NCBI RefSeq assembly: GCF_913777995.1
Contig: NZ_CAJYVE010000031.1
Span: forward strand, 1 to 64,000
Direction of reading: 5' to 3'
Length of the DNA: 64,000 nucleotides
From: an uncultured Pseudomonas sp.
Lineage (GTDB): Bacteria > Pseudomonadota > Gammaproteobacteria > Pseudomonadales > Pseudomonadaceae
The stretch's first letter is position 1. Every line of letters starts with the position of its first letter. This document shows positions 9,672 to 17,856 of this stretch, piece by piece. The notes under the pieces were generated by a model, which saw nothing but the letters and a program-made list of their open reading frames with translations, did not search any database and was not told the DNA's origin. Made by a program: the position numbers and the translations under genes.

Positions 9672-10142
9672 TCAAAGTTGGCCAATACGCTCTAGCTCGC
9701 GATGCAGCTGGTCACGGCTCCAGCGGCCGAATGGCAGCGCCAGGAAGGCGCGGCAACGGCGTTCGATCTGCGCAAGCGTGGCGTTGAACGCAGCTGAAAC
9801 CTCGGCTTCGTCGCCCTGCACATCGGAAGGGTCTTGCAGCCCCCAGTGCGCCTTGAGTGCCGGGCCGAAGTACACCGGGCAGGCTTCACCCGCTGCCTTG
9901 TCGCACACGGTGATGACGATATCGGGCGGGTTGGCCTCGAAGGCGTCGTTACCCTTGCTGCTTAAACCCACGGTCGAAATGCCTGCCTCTTGCAGCGTTC
10001 GCAGGCTGCGAGGCAGCACTTCACCCTTGGGGAAGCTGCCCGCACTCACGGCCTCGAATCCATCAGGCGCAAGATGGTTGAACATCGCCTCTGAAAGAAT
10101 GCTGCGGCAGCTGTTGGCCGTGCACATGAACAGGACTCGCAT
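9672..10142 (-). CDS. arsC: ArsC, arsenate reductase of the low-molecular-weight phosphatase type
   Basis: The 156-residue protein begins [14 protein letters not shown], containing the C-X5-R anion-binding loop (Cys7 to Arg13) that defines the thioredoxin- or glutaredoxin-coupled arsenate reductases related to LMW protein tyrosine phosphatases. A second conserved part, [20 protein letters not shown], supplies the other redox cysteines (TVCDxA...CP). It reduces As(V) to As(III), which ArsB then exports. An in-frame upstream extension of six residues was rejected because the family starts at MRVLF. It is placed between arsB and arsH. Confidence 0.95.
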   Translation of the reverse strand: MRVLFMCTANSCRSILSEAMFNHLAPDGFEAVSAGSFPKGEVLPRSLRTLQEAGISTVGLSSKGNDAFEANPPDIVITVCDKAAGEACPVYFGPALKAHWGLQDPSDVQGDEAEVSAAFNATLAQIERRCRAFLALPFGRWSRDQLHRELERIGQL

Positions 10143-10169
10143 GCTAACTCCTGCCGCCAATGGCGGACA

Positions 10170-11453
10170 TCAAAGGCTCAAGCGCCAGGCAAGTGCCGAA
10201 AGGGTAATGAACAGAATGGGGAGGGTCAGCAAGGCGCCCACCTTGAAGTAGTACCCCCAGCTGATGCGGATGCCTTTGCGCTCTAGGACATGCAGCCACA
10301 GCAAGGTCGCCAGGCTGCCGATGGGCGTGATCTTCGGGCCGAGATCACAGCCAATGACGTTGGCGTAGATCATCGCCTCGCGCACCAGGCCGGAGCTGCT
10401 GCTGGCCTCGATGGACAGCGCACCGATCAGTACGCTGGGCATGTTGTTCATCACCGACGACAGCAGGGCCGACAACAGCCCGGTACCGAGCGCAGCCGCC
10501 CACAGACCCTGTTCGCCCAGCCAGTCGAGCACGGCTGTGAGGTAGCCTGTAAGGCCCGCATTGCTCAGGCCGTAGACCACCAGATACATGCCCAACGAGA
10601 ACACCACGATTTGCCAGGGCGCCTCACGCAGTATGCGGCGAGTCGAAATGACCTGCCCTCTGGACGCCACCGCGAAGAGGATGGCCGCACACACAGCCGC
10701 GACCGCGCTGATCGGCACGCCCACGGGCTCCAGGGCGAAAAGCCCGACCAGCAGCAGGGCCAGCACCCAGCAGCCACATGCAAAGGTGCTGCGGTCGCGA
10801 ATGGCGGATGACGGTGGTTTCAGATCTTCCAGGGCGTAAGCGGCTGGCACTTCACGGCGAAAGTAGATGAACAGCACCAGCAGCGTCGACGCCACGCTGG
10901 CCCCGGCAACCGGCAGCATGACCGAGGCGTATTCGGCGAAGCCCAGCCTGAAGAAGTCGGCAGAAACGATATTGACCAGGTTGGAGACCACCAGCGGCAG
11001 GCTCGCGGTGTCGGCAATGAAGCCTGCCGCCATGACAAACGCCAGAGTGGCGCCGGCGGAAAAGCGCAATGCCATCAACAGCGAAATGACGATGGGGGTG
11101 AGGATCAGCGCGGCACCGTCATTGGCGAACAACGCCGACACGGCGGCGCCCAGTAACACGGTGAACGCGAAGAGACGTCGACCGTTGCCGTTCGCCCAGC
11201 GGGCCACGTGCAAGGCCGCCCACTCGAAGAAACCGGCCTCGTCCAGCAACAGGCTGATGATGATGATTGCGATGAACGTGGCGGTCGCGTTCCACACTAC
11301 CGCCCAGACAGTCGGGATGTCCTGAAAGGAAACTGCACCGACCGTCAGCGCCAGGACGGCGCCCAGGGTCGCACTCCAGCCAACCCCCAGGCCTCGGGGC
11401 TGCCAGATGACCAGAACGAGGGTGAAGACAAATACAGCGGCGGCAATGACCAT
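10170..11453 (-). CDS. arsB: ArsB, arsenite efflux permease
   Basis: The 427 residues, normal for ArsB, form about 12 membrane segments with the ArsB markers [11 protein letters not shown] near the start, [15 protein letters not shown] and, near the end, [23 protein letters not shown]. It expels As(III) or Sb(III) across the inner membrane. GGGAG lies 7 nt before the ATG at 11453. A second candidate ATG at 11474 shares its A with the arsR stop codon (TGATG) and would add seven residues, so either start would allow translational coupling to arsR. A diverged paralogue is encoded at 49462-50715. Confidence 0.95.
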   Translation of the reverse strand: MVIAAAVFVFTLVLVIWQPRGLGVGWSATLGAVLALTVGAVSFQDIPTVWAVVWNATATFIAIIIISLLLDEAGFFEWAALHVARWANGNGRRLFAFTVLLGAAVSALFANDGAALILTPIVISLLMALRFSAGATLAFVMAAGFIADTASLPLVVSNLVNIVSADFFRLGFAEYASVMLPVAGASVASTLLVLFIYFRREVPAAYALEDLKPPSSAIRDRSTFACGCWVLALLLVGLFALEPVGVPISAVAAVCAAILFAVASRGQVISTRRILREAPWQIVVFSLGMYLVVYGLSNAGLTGYLTAVLDWLGEQGLWAAALGTGLLSALLSSVMNNMPSVLIGALSIEASSSSGLVREAMIYANVIGCDLGPKITPIGSLATLLWLHVLERKGIRISWGYYFKVGALLTLPILFITLSALAWRLSL

Positions 11454-11473
11454 TCCAGGACTCCCGGCAAACA

Positions 11474-11821
11474 TCAGCAGCAACGGGAGGCGCGCTGGGG
11501 GCGCCCATCCATCTGGCTCAGGCGCGCGTTGCTGTCGCTCAGCCAGGCCGCGTTGCCTTCCGATGTGATGCGCAGCACATCGTTGAACCACACGGGGAGT
11601 TCGGGATTGAGCCGGTAGTACACCCATTGTCCCTGCCGACGATCGAGCAGCAGCCCGGAAGCACGCAGCTGCGCCAAGTGGCGGCTGATCTTGGATTGAT
11701 TGTCTTGCAGGGCGCACATCAGCTCGCAGACACAGAGCTCTCCGTGTTCGGCGATCAGCAGGGTGGCGCGAGCACGGGTCTCGTCTGCCAGGCACTTGAA
11801 GGCTTCGGGTGGGGTCAGCAT
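11474..11821 (-). CDS. arsR: ArsR, arsenic-responsive repressor
   Basis: This 115-residue SmtB/ArsR winged-helix repressor contains the metalloid-binding ELCVCEL motif (Cys30, Cys32) in the DNA-recognition region, followed by [18 protein letters not shown] and [10 protein letters not shown] of the beta-wing. Arsenite binding to the cysteines releases the operator. The ATG at 11821 matches the family start; the open frame upstream reads through the operator. It is the first gene of arsRBCH and sits 100 bp from a divergent gene at 11922. Confidence 0.95.
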   Translation of the reverse strand: MLTPPEAFKCLADETRARATLLIAEHGELCVCELMCALQDNQSKISRHLAQLRASGLLLDRRQGQWVYYRLNPELPVWFNDVLRITSEGNAAWLSDSNARLSQMDGRPQRASRCC

Positions 11822-11844
11822 GATGACTACATATGTGGAAAGTC

Positions 11845-11866
11845 GAATATGTGGATATTCACATAT
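11845..11866 (-). promoter_or_regulatory. Probable ArsR operator, two overlapping palindromes
   Basis: GAATAT-GTGG-ATATTC (11845-11860) and ATATGTG-GATATT-CACATAT (11847-11866) are nested perfect-arm palindromes 24-46 bp upstream of arsR, and a further ATATGTGG lies at 11831-11838. ATATTC-rich dyads just upstream of arsR are typical of ArsR sites. The assignment is from position and symmetry only. Confidence 0.7.
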
Positions 11867-11921
11867 AAAGATGCGACTGGCCAACAGGTGTGAAGAAAAT
11901 TACAAAGGCAGGCGCATACGC

Positions 11922-12275
11922 ATGAACGATATTGAAATACTGTCCTGGTCTCCGGACGGCCGCTACCAGGTCCAGGCAACCCCCTGGGAAGCCGGCCACT
12001 CGCACTGGCTGTTGCCACCGCACATCATCGATACCCAAACCTCGGACCGGGTGTTTGGCTTCGAGGATCCGCGCTGGTCAGCAGACCTCAGTACCTGGCT
12101 GAGCCCGACCCGCGTCGAACTCAAGCTGCGCAAATACCCCGGTCATCGGGCACCTCTGGGGATCACGGTGATCATTGAATGTGTGCGGCGTACCGCTGAG
12201 TATGGCGATGGCACGCACGTCGAATTGGCCCGCCTGGAAAGCACCCTTGAGGGGATGCTCGACCGGCTCGGCTGA
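11922..12275 (+). CDS. Hypothetical protein, divergent from arsR
   Basis: The 117-residue soluble product (MNDIEILSWSPDGRYQVQATPW...) has a WSPDG start reminiscent of beta-strand repeats. It contains STWLSPTRVELKLRKYPG and IIECVRRTAEY and ends in an amphipathic helix. No family is recognised. The ATG at 11922 is the first reasonable start after the arsR operator. It is followed 24 bp later by the DUF4303-like gene, so the two are probably co-transcribed and may act together. Confidence 0.65.
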   Translation: MNDIEILSWSPDGRYQVQATPWEAGHSHWLLPPHIIDTQTSDRVFGFEDPRWSADLSTWLSPTRVELKLRKYPGHRAPLGITVIIECVRRTAEYGDGTHVELARLESTLEGMLDRLG

Positions 12276-12299
12276 ACGCACTTATCAGCAAGGACCTGA

Positions 12300-13550
12300 A
12301 TGATGAACTGGAAAGCTCTGGAGCAGGCGCTGTTCGACGCCGCCAGACAAACCCTGCAAACGCTGCTCGATGAGGGCGGCAGCCCTTTGTATGCCGCCGC
12401 CTTTCATGCCAGCTACCGGGAGGAGGAGGCGACTCTATCGTTGCCCAGCTTTGCCGCCAACAGTCTGCAGGCCCTCTGCGAAGACCACCCCGAGGAGACA
12501 GATGAAAGCTTCAGTTCTGTGAAGTGGAACCCGGTGGACTGGCGTTGGGACTGGGAAATCTGCGAGGGCGAGCCCTTCACGCGGCTGGATGACGCGCTGC
12601 AAGCCCACGCCAACCGGTTTGGCCCGCGCCAATGGCAAGCGGCTGAGCGGCGTTTTCTGGTCACCGTCAGCCGTGCCGCCAGGGCGCTGGGCCGCCATTT
12701 CGCTGCGCATCCGGGGGTGACGCCCGGCTTCGTGGTGTTTTTTCATGACTTTGCCGGCGATATCGCCCTGGCCAAGCGCAGCATGACCCGCCAGCAGTTC
12801 GAGGATAACTTCCCAGTCGAACGGGCCATCGAAAACACTCGGCGCGAAGTCGCTGCCTTGCCGCTTGCCGAGCAGGCCGCGTTCTACGTCAGCCGCCTGC
12901 ATTGTGCCGATGGCATTTCGGGGGAAGAGGCTGAGCGCTGGCTGATTGCCCATGGCCGCCCCGCACAGGCCGCGCTTATCGAGCAACTCAGCGAGCATGC
13001 AGAGCCCACCGCTGCCGCGCGCATTCTCGGGCTGGCCGGCCTGGCGGATGCGCCCGTCATCCAGGCCCTGCGCCGGCAGGTGATCGAGGCTGATGAACAG
13101 CCGACTCGCAACTGGTGCGCCAATGCCTTGGGCTACCTCGAGGACTTCGACTGGTTGATGCAGCAAGCCCCGGACATTGCTGTCGTGGGTATCTGCGCCA
13201 ACTTCGACGGTTTCCGCTGGCGGGGCGTGCAGCCTCCGGTGCTGAACTACAGGCCCATTGAGCGTTTGCTTGATCAACGCCCTGAGGTGAGTGCTGCCGT
13301 CGCCGAGGCCCTCGAAGACCTCCACGCCCAGATCGACACCACCGCCGCCGATGTGAGTGAAGCCCTGCGCGGTCTGCTTTCACCCCACGTCGCCATTCGG
13401 CGACACGCGGCCAGCGGCTTGAACAACCGTGACCTGCAGCCCGACGACGCGCTGCGAGCCATCGAGGGACTGCGTCGGGCAACACAGGATGACGATGAGT
13501 CGGTGCGACGCGTCGCGAGCGTGGTCCTTGAAGCCATGCAGCGGCGTTAG
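12300..13550 (+). CDS. DUF4303-like protein with C-terminal HEAT-type repeats
   Basis: The product has 416 residues. The N-terminal ~180 residues look like DUF4303 (YAAAFHASYREEEATLSLPSFAAN, then KWNPVDWRWDWE and a helical part ending FVVFFHDFAGD). The C-terminal part consists of repeated helix pairs (AARILGLAGLADAPVIQALRRQV, SVRRVASVVLEAMQ) like HEAT repeats. DUF4303-type proteins are often found as immunity or accessory genes near polymorphic toxins, but no toxin is present here. The start is one of two adjacent ATGs at 12300. Confidence 0.7.
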   Translation: MMNWKALEQALFDAARQTLQTLLDEGGSPLYAAAFHASYREEEATLSLPSFAANSLQALCEDHPEETDESFSSVKWNPVDWRWDWEICEGEPFTRLDDALQAHANRFGPRQWQAAERRFLVTVSRAARALGRHFAAHPGVTPGFVVFFHDFAGDIALAKRSMTRQQFEDNFPVERAIENTRREVAALPLAEQAAFYVSRLHCADGISGEEAERWLIAHGRPAQAALIEQLSEHAEPTAAARILGLAGLADAPVIQALRRQVIEADEQPTRNWCANALGYLEDFDWLMQQAPDIAVVGICANFDGFRWRGVQPPVLNYRPIERLLDQRPEVSAAVAEALEDLHAQIDTTAADVSEALRGLLSPHVAIRRHAASGLNNRDLQPDDALRAIEGLRRATQDDDESVRRVASVVLEAMQRR

Positions 13551-13622
13551 GCCATGGCTCGCCGGGTGACCTTTGTCATCGATTCGTTGTTTCCAGGCCA
13601 GTCGAGCGTGCCTTGGTTCATC

Positions 13623-13639
13623 CATACGCTTTTCGTATG
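13623..13639. repeat. Inverted repeat overlapping a LysR gene start
   Basis: CATACG-CTTTT-CGTATG is a perfect 6-bp-arm hairpin whose right arm contains the ATG at 13637 used as the probable start of the next gene. It could be an autoregulatory operator or could occlude the start codon in mRNA. Confidence 0.4.
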
Positions 13640-14647
13640 ATTGCCGCCCGATACCTGGAATCTGCTGGCGTGAAATCGTTAACTGAAAGTGCCCCAACGA
13701 GCCCGGCTTCCGGAGGCAGTGCTCCGTGGGACTTGAGCCGTGCGGTCAGTCAGCTGTCGTGGGACGATCTGCGGATCATCAAGACCCTCAGCCACTACGG
13801 CAATCGCGCCGACACGGCAAAGAAGCTGGGTATCAACGTCTCCACCGTGTCCAGGCGCGTGGCCCAGGTCGAGAAGACCCTGGGCGTCGCGCTGTTCGAT
13901 CACCGGCGCTCGGGTTACATGCTCACGGCCGAAGGGGAGGAGCTGCGCGCCCTGGGTGAGCGGGTCGAACTGGATATCGTGAGTGTCGCGCGACGCGTAT
14001 CGCGAGCCGGCGAAGGGCCGCTGGGCAAACTGCGCATTACCACCAGCGACTCGCTGCTGCTGTATTTCCTTACGCCGATCATTGCCGACTTCCGGGCGCT
14101 CAACGAGGGTATTGCCATTGAGGTACTGGTCGGCAACCAGACGTTGAGCCTGGCCCGCGACGAGTCGGATATCGCCATCCGTGCGACCTGCAAACCGTCG
14201 GAAAGCCTGGTAGGGCGCAAGCTCGCCACGATTGCCTGGGCGCCCTACGGTAGCGTCAAAGACCGGCAGACGAGCGAACCGTTCGGCGATGAGCACCCCT
14301 GGGTATCGTACTCCGGTGGGTTGTGTGCGCTGCGGGCGACCAGCTACGTGGAAAGCCGGGTGCCGGCGCACTGCATTGCCTATCGCACCGATTCGGTGGC
14401 TGCCGCCAGTGCGGCGATTGCCGCCGGGCTGGGTTTCGGATTCCTGCCCTGCATGCTGGGCGATATCACGCCAGAGCTGGTGCGCGTTGGCCCGGTGGTG
14501 GCCGAGCTTCAGGACGAACTGTGGCTGCTCACCCACCAGGACATTCGCAGGTCGTGGCGGGTGAAGGCCTTCATGACCTTCTGTGCAGCGGCTGTTGCGC
14601 AGCTCAAGCCTCTGGTAGAAGGGCAGCGCCCGCGCCTGATCGACTAG
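13637..14647 (+). CDS. LysR-type transcriptional regulator
   Basis: The 336-residue product has a ~35-residue Ser/Pro-rich leader before the winged helix (LSWDDLRIIKTLSHYGNRADTAKKLG, VSTVSRRVAQVEKTLGVALFDH) and then a LysR substrate-binding domain (about 120-325). The leader makes it longer than the usual ~300 residues, so a later start such as the GTG at 13670 is possible. It converges with ridA, and RidA plus a YcaC-like hydrolase are encoded next to it, so these are its likely targets. The ATG at 13637 lies inside a short palindrome. Confidence 0.82.
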   Translation: MIAARYLESAGVKSLTESAPTSPASGGSAPWDLSRAVSQLSWDDLRIIKTLSHYGNRADTAKKLGINVSTVSRRVAQVEKTLGVALFDHRRSGYMLTAEGEELRALGERVELDIVSVARRVSRAGEGPLGKLRITTSDSLLLYFLTPIIADFRALNEGIAIEVLVGNQTLSLARDESDIAIRATCKPSESLVGRKLATIAWAPYGSVKDRQTSEPFGDEHPWVSYSGGLCALRATSYVESRVPAHCIAYRTDSVAAASAAIAAGLGFGFLPCMLGDITPELVRVGPVVAELQDELWLLTHQDIRRSWRVKAFMTFCAAAVAQLKPLVEGQRPRLID

Positions 14648-14663
14648 CGCACGGGCCTGTCAC

Positions 14664-15125
14664 TCACGCCTCGCGCGCGCCGATCACGGCCTTGCAGGCG
14701 ATCTCGATCAACTGCGCGCGCTGAGCCAGCCGCGAAACGCCGATGATGTTACTCGCGCATTGTGGCCGCTCGCTGCCATACGCGGCCTTGCGAACCTTGC
14801 CCACCACGGCGAATGCGGCGTCCATGTCCAGCACGTAGAGCGTTTCCTCGACGACGTCCTCAAGCGTTGCGCCATAAAGCGCGAGCAGCTTGGCGATGTT
14901 GTCATAGGAGACACGCATCTGTTCGCCCATGGACGAGAAATCGCTGGGTTTGCCCTCGCTGTCCAGCGGTGCGGGGGCGACCAGATTGCCTGCTTCATCG
15001 TGGTTGAACTGACCCGAGATGTAGATCTCGTTGCCCACCTTTCTGGCCTGCGGATAGCCATAGCTTTCCTCCCACGGCACACCCCAGTAAGCGGTCTTGT
15101 TGTCGAACGGTTGCGTAGCTGCCAT
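14664..15125 (-). CDS. RidA family protein (reactive enamine/imine deaminase-like)
   Basis: This 153-residue cytosolic protein shows the RidA/YjgF pattern: VGNEIYISGQFNHDEAGN, MRVSYDNIAKLLALYGATLEDVVEETLYVLDM and a C-terminal segment with SNIIGVSRLAQRAQLIEIACKAVI. The usual catalytic Arg of the CxxR element is not obvious (QCASNIIGV), so it may not be a classical enamine deaminase. The start is fixed by AGGAGA just upstream of 15125. It is divergent from the YcaC-like hydrolase at 15399, sharing a 273-bp control region. Confidence 0.87.
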   Translation of the reverse strand: MAATQPFDNKTAYWGVPWEESYGYPQARKVGNEIYISGQFNHDEAGNLVAPAPLDSEGKPSDFSSMGEQMRVSYDNIAKLLALYGATLEDVVEETLYVLDMDAAFAVVGKVRKAAYGSERPQCASNIIGVSRLAQRAQLIEIACKAVIGAREA

Positions 15126-15236
15126 TGCCCATCTCCTTGCTTGAAGGGCCGCTGAAGTGCGGCCGCCTGATTCATCTGGACGCAGAGGCTAGCACCGTAA
15201 CGGAAAATCTAATGGCGCATTTTTGCCTTCCTGGAA

Positions 15237-15250
15237 GCGCAATCTTGCGC
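15237..15250. promoter_or_regulatory. Short palindrome in the ridA/hydrolase divergent promoter region
   Basis: GCGCAA-TC-TTGCGC is a perfect dyad near the middle of the 273-bp region between the two divergent genes. A LysR-type or other dimeric regulator could bind it. The rest of this region shows nothing recognisable. Confidence 0.4.
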
Positions 15251-15398
15251 CAGCAAAGGCGTGATCTTTCGGTTAACTTTTTCTCGAACTCGGGGCAGCA
15301 GCCATCACGAACGCTGCTGACGACTCTGCGGCCATTCCCTGTCGACCCAGCCGCCGGGACGCCTGAACAGACAACATTCCACTGAAAGGACGCTACGC

Positions 15399-16085
15399 AT
15401 GAACACTTCCAAAACCGAAGTACTGACCCCTTACAACAGCCAGTTGATCTTCATCGACCAGCAGCCGCAGATGGCCTTCGGCGTGCAGAGCATTGATCGC
15501 CAGACCCTGAAGAACAACACGGTCGCGCTCGCCAAGGCCGCCCGGATCTTCAACGTGCCGACCACCATCACCAGCGTGGAAACGGAGAGCTTCTCCGGCC
15601 ACACCTACCCCGAACTGTTGGCCGTGTTCCCCGACGCGCCGCTGCTGGAGCGCACTTCGATGAACTCCTGGGACGACCAGAAGGTACGCGACGCACTCAA
15701 GCGTAACGGGCGCAAGAAGATCATCGTGTCCGGCCTGTGGACCGAGGTGTGCAATACCACCTTCGCGTTGTCTGCGATGCACGACGCCGACTACGAGATC
15801 TACATGGTCGCCGATGCTTCCGGAGGCACTACCAAAGAGGCCCATGACTACGCCATGCAGCGCATGATCCAGGCCGGTGTGGTGCCGGTGACCTGGCAGC
15901 AGGTGCTGCTGGAGTGGCAGCGCGACTGGAAGAACCGCGAGACCTACGACGCGGTCATGAACCTGGTGAAGGAACACTCCGGTGCCTACGGCATGGGCGT
16001 CGACTATGCCTACACCATGGTGCACAAGGCACCTGAGCGCGTCGCCCACGGCCCGACCCTGGCCCCCGTACCGGCCGCACAGTAA
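15399..16085 (+). CDS. Isochorismatase-like hydrolase, YcaC type
   Basis: The 228-residue protein has the cysteine-hydrolase fold: LIFIDQQPQMAFGV (catalytic Asp), a central Lys region and IIVSGLWTEVCNTTFALSAM with the nucleophilic Cys. The gatekeeper pattern and the C-terminal QQVLLEWQRDWKNRET match E. coli YcaC rather than entB. YcaC-type enzymes have no firmly known substrate; amide or imide hydrolysis is likely. AAAGGA lies 8 nt before the ATG at 15399. With RidA divergent and a LysR gene nearby, a small catabolic or detoxification unit is plausible. Confidence 0.87.
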   Translation: MNTSKTEVLTPYNSQLIFIDQQPQMAFGVQSIDRQTLKNNTVALAKAARIFNVPTTITSVETESFSGHTYPELLAVFPDAPLLERTSMNSWDDQKVRDALKRNGRKKIIVSGLWTEVCNTTFALSAMHDADYEIYMVADASGGTTKEAHDYAMQRMIQAGVVPVTWQQVLLEWQRDWKNRETYDAVMNLVKEHSGAYGMGVDYAYTMVHKAPERVAHGPTLAPVPAAQ

Positions 16086-16097
16086 CGCGCCACAGCA

Positions 16098-16141
16098 CTG
16101 CCTGGCAGCCGGATCCATTGGTACGGCTGTCCGCCAGGCAG
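16098..16141 (+). terminator. Hairpin after the YcaC-like gene
   Basis: CTGCCTGGC (16098-16106) pairs perfectly with GCCAGGCAG (16133-16141), with a further AGCCG/CGGCT pairing inside. There is no T-run, so it is either a weak terminator or an mRNA-stabilising hairpin. Confidence 0.5.
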
Positions 16142-16269
16142 CGCGGAACACAGCAATCAATACGCGAACAACGGTGCGCGCTGAGCACGCACCGCTGCCA
16201 GGTTGCGGCTGCGCGATCGCCGGCCCGGCTTCGATCAATCCCCCGTATTTGCGTCTCACAGGAATCGCC

Positions 16270-16659
16270 ATGAACATGGACCCATGCACTGTGCTGCCCA
16301 ACGTCGCCTGCATTTCGGCCAGGCCGCTGAGGACCTGGCAGGAGAGGCTCGCCAAACAGATGATGTTGGATAACCTGGATACGGGGATTTCCGTGCCCGC
16401 GCTCGCCGAGGCATGCGCCATGTCGCGTAGCCACTTCACGCGCAGGTTCAAGCAGAGCACGGGGCTGGCCCCCCAGGAATGGTTGCGTCAGCAGCGCGTC
16501 CAACGCAGCAAGTCGCTGTTAGCGACCTCGACCCTGCTGCTTACGGAGATCGCGGTAGCCTGTGGGTTCTATGATCAAGCGCATTTCTGCCGGGTGTTTG
16601 CCAAGGCCGAAGGCCTCACGCCGCTTGCATGGCGCCAGCTCAGCTGGCTTGCCGCCTGA
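16270..16659 (+). CDS. Short AraC-type DNA-binding protein without an effector domain
   Basis: The protein has only 129 residues, almost all of which form the two helix-turn-helix units of AraC/XylS proteins (LAEACAMSRSHFTRRFKQSTG and EIAVACGFYDQAHFCRVFAKAEGLTPLAWRQ). There is no ligand-binding domain, so activity would depend on expression level or a partner. It resembles the protein encoded at 59854-60315 over the whole helix-turn-helix part (LAKQ.MLDNL versus LAKQLILDNL, QEWLRQQRVQRSK versus QEWIREQRILRAK). The ATG at 16270 lies 185 bp downstream of the YcaC-like gene. Confidence 0.82.
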   Translation: MNMDPCTVLPNVACISARPLRTWQERLAKQMMLDNLDTGISVPALAEACAMSRSHFTRRFKQSTGLAPQEWLRQQRVQRSKSLLATSTLLLTEIAVACGFYDQAHFCRVFAKAEGLTPLAWRQLSWLAA

Positions 16660-16744
16660 GCTGATGCAACGTCCGGCATCGGCACCCGAGCGGACAGGTT
16701 CATCAGCCGGGATCGATCGGGCATTAATCACCAACCTGTTGCGC

Positions 16745-17275
16745 CTATCGCTCGCTCCAGCCAAACACCCGCCGCAAAAAACCACGTCTCGCCGCCCAAG
16801 GCCTCTCCATCAAGACCCCCGGCATATCCCGCCAGCGTATCCAGTCTTCATTGCGCCAATGCAGCACCTGCAGCGAGTTGCCCAGCCAGTCCAGGCTGTT
16901 GATGCTCGGCAGCAGCCCGGCATCGTCGCCGCGCTGGTGCAGCTCGGGCAGCACTTCGTGGGTGAGCCATTGGCGCAGGCGGCGGTTCTCCGGCACGTAG
17001 TGGTGCACGAGCAGGGCGAAGACACCGGACTCGCTGACCAGGATGCATTTTTCCCAATGCTCGTGGCTTTCTACCCAGGCGGTGCGGCGTTGGTCGGGGT
17101 CGAGTTTCAGGGTGGCGCGTTCGTCGATGGCGCGGCCCATGAGGCGGCTGAGATCAGCCAGGCAGAACCAGCCCTGACCATCGCTGAGCACGGCGCGCAG
17201 TCGGCGGCGATGGCGGTAGAAGAGGGTGGCGTGTAGGTGTTGGCTACAGGGGGCGTTGGGGTTGATGACTTCCAT
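16745..17275 (-). CDS. BRO-N (phage antirepressor-like) domain protein
   Basis: The 176-residue protein matches the BRO-N pattern: an N-terminal strand part (HRRRLRAVLSDGQGWFCLADLSRLMGR), then CILVSESGVFALLVHHYVPENRRLRQWLTHEVLPELHQRG, the core of this DNA-binding domain. The C-terminal ~60 residues are Trp/Arg-rich and specific to this protein. BRO-N proteins in phages act as antirepressors, yet no other phage gene is nearby, so it looks like a stand-alone chromosomal member. GAGGAAC precedes the ATG at 17275. It is preceded by a strongly structured leader (17309-17410), which suggests RNA-level control. Confidence 0.85.
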   Translation of the reverse strand: MEVINPNAPCSQHLHATLFYRHRRRLRAVLSDGQGWFCLADLSRLMGRAIDERATLKLDPDQRRTAWVESHEHWEKCILVSESGVFALLVHHYVPENRRLRQWLTHEVLPELHQRGDDAGLLPSINSLDWLGNSLQVLHWRNEDWIRWRDMPGVLMERPWAARRGFLRRVFGWSER

Positions 17276-17308
17276 GGTTCGTTCCTCAATGCGATGGAAC
17301 CGCCACGT

Positions 17309-17410
17309 ACCGTCGCCAAACGGTAAGGGTGGCAGCTGTACGCGGGTTGGCGAACCGGGTCATCGCATGCGTACCCCGGCAGACCCGAAGGTCTCCCACG
17401 TACAGCCGCC
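17309..17410 (-). promoter_or_regulatory. Multi-hairpin structured leader upstream of the BRO-N gene
   Basis: In transcript orientation a closing stem of 12 bp (17410-17399 with 17342-17331, one G-U pair) encloses two hairpins: AGACC-UUCG-GGUCU (17394-17381, a stable UUCG tetraloop) and GGUU-CGCC-AACC (17356-17345). A third hairpin, ACCGU-UUGGCG-ACGGU, follows at 17324-17309. Its loop UUGGCG is perfectly complementary to CGCCAA in the second hairpin, so a kissing or pseudoknot contact is possible. The ATG follows 34 nt later. This could be a cis-regulatory RNA, a small RNA or a binding platform for the protein itself. No Rfam family could be checked. Confidence 0.6.
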
Positions 17411-17414
17411 ATAA

Positions 17415-17856
17415 CGGACAGGCAGGCAGAAGCTGCCCGCAGCCTCTATGGATAGCCGCAGCATGCGATGGAATTCAGGTCGCCAAACCCGGCTCGCTGA
17501 TTTGGCAGCGAGCGGCGCGCAGGGTAGCGAAAGCGGGAGAGGGGGACAAGTGATGGCCAGCCGTGCTGCTGAGCGATTGCTCGGTGCGAGGGGCTGCGCA
17601 CCTGAACCCCAGATGCCTGTGCTCTGGCGTTCGTTACAGCAAATACGACAGGTCTATTATTCGTAGAGGCCAGATCTTACGGTCTTTTGTGGACTTTCTG
17701 GCGGAAAGGTTGTGGCTGGTGGGTCGATAGGTTTGGTGCCGGTACAGGTTTTAACTTCAGATAATTTGAAGGGGCGCGATCGGCCGATAGAAGAATTTCG
17801 AATGCGCTTATAAAGCATGATCGGTCCGAGCAAAGGTACTTAACTGCTTCCTCCTG
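17415..17856. other. Gap without genes, containing hairpins and a partial echo of the leader
   Basis: The segment 17463-17491 (TGCGATGGAA then GTCGCCAAAC) repeats words found at 17290-17320 in the leader, suggesting a decayed second copy. GCTCGCTG-ATTTGG-CAGCGAGC (17492-17513) is a perfect 8-bp-arm inverted repeat. From about 17640 the sequence becomes visibly AT-richer up to the next gene. I see no convincing open reading frame. Confidence 0.5.

Noticed and set aside
12435-13325. Minus-strand frame of ~300 residues
   Set aside because: Antisense to the DUF4303/HEAT gene, no start signal or family motif.
16745-17275. Prophage remnant
   Set aside because: Only a single BRO-N domain is present; no integrase, repressor, structural gene or att-like repeat is near.
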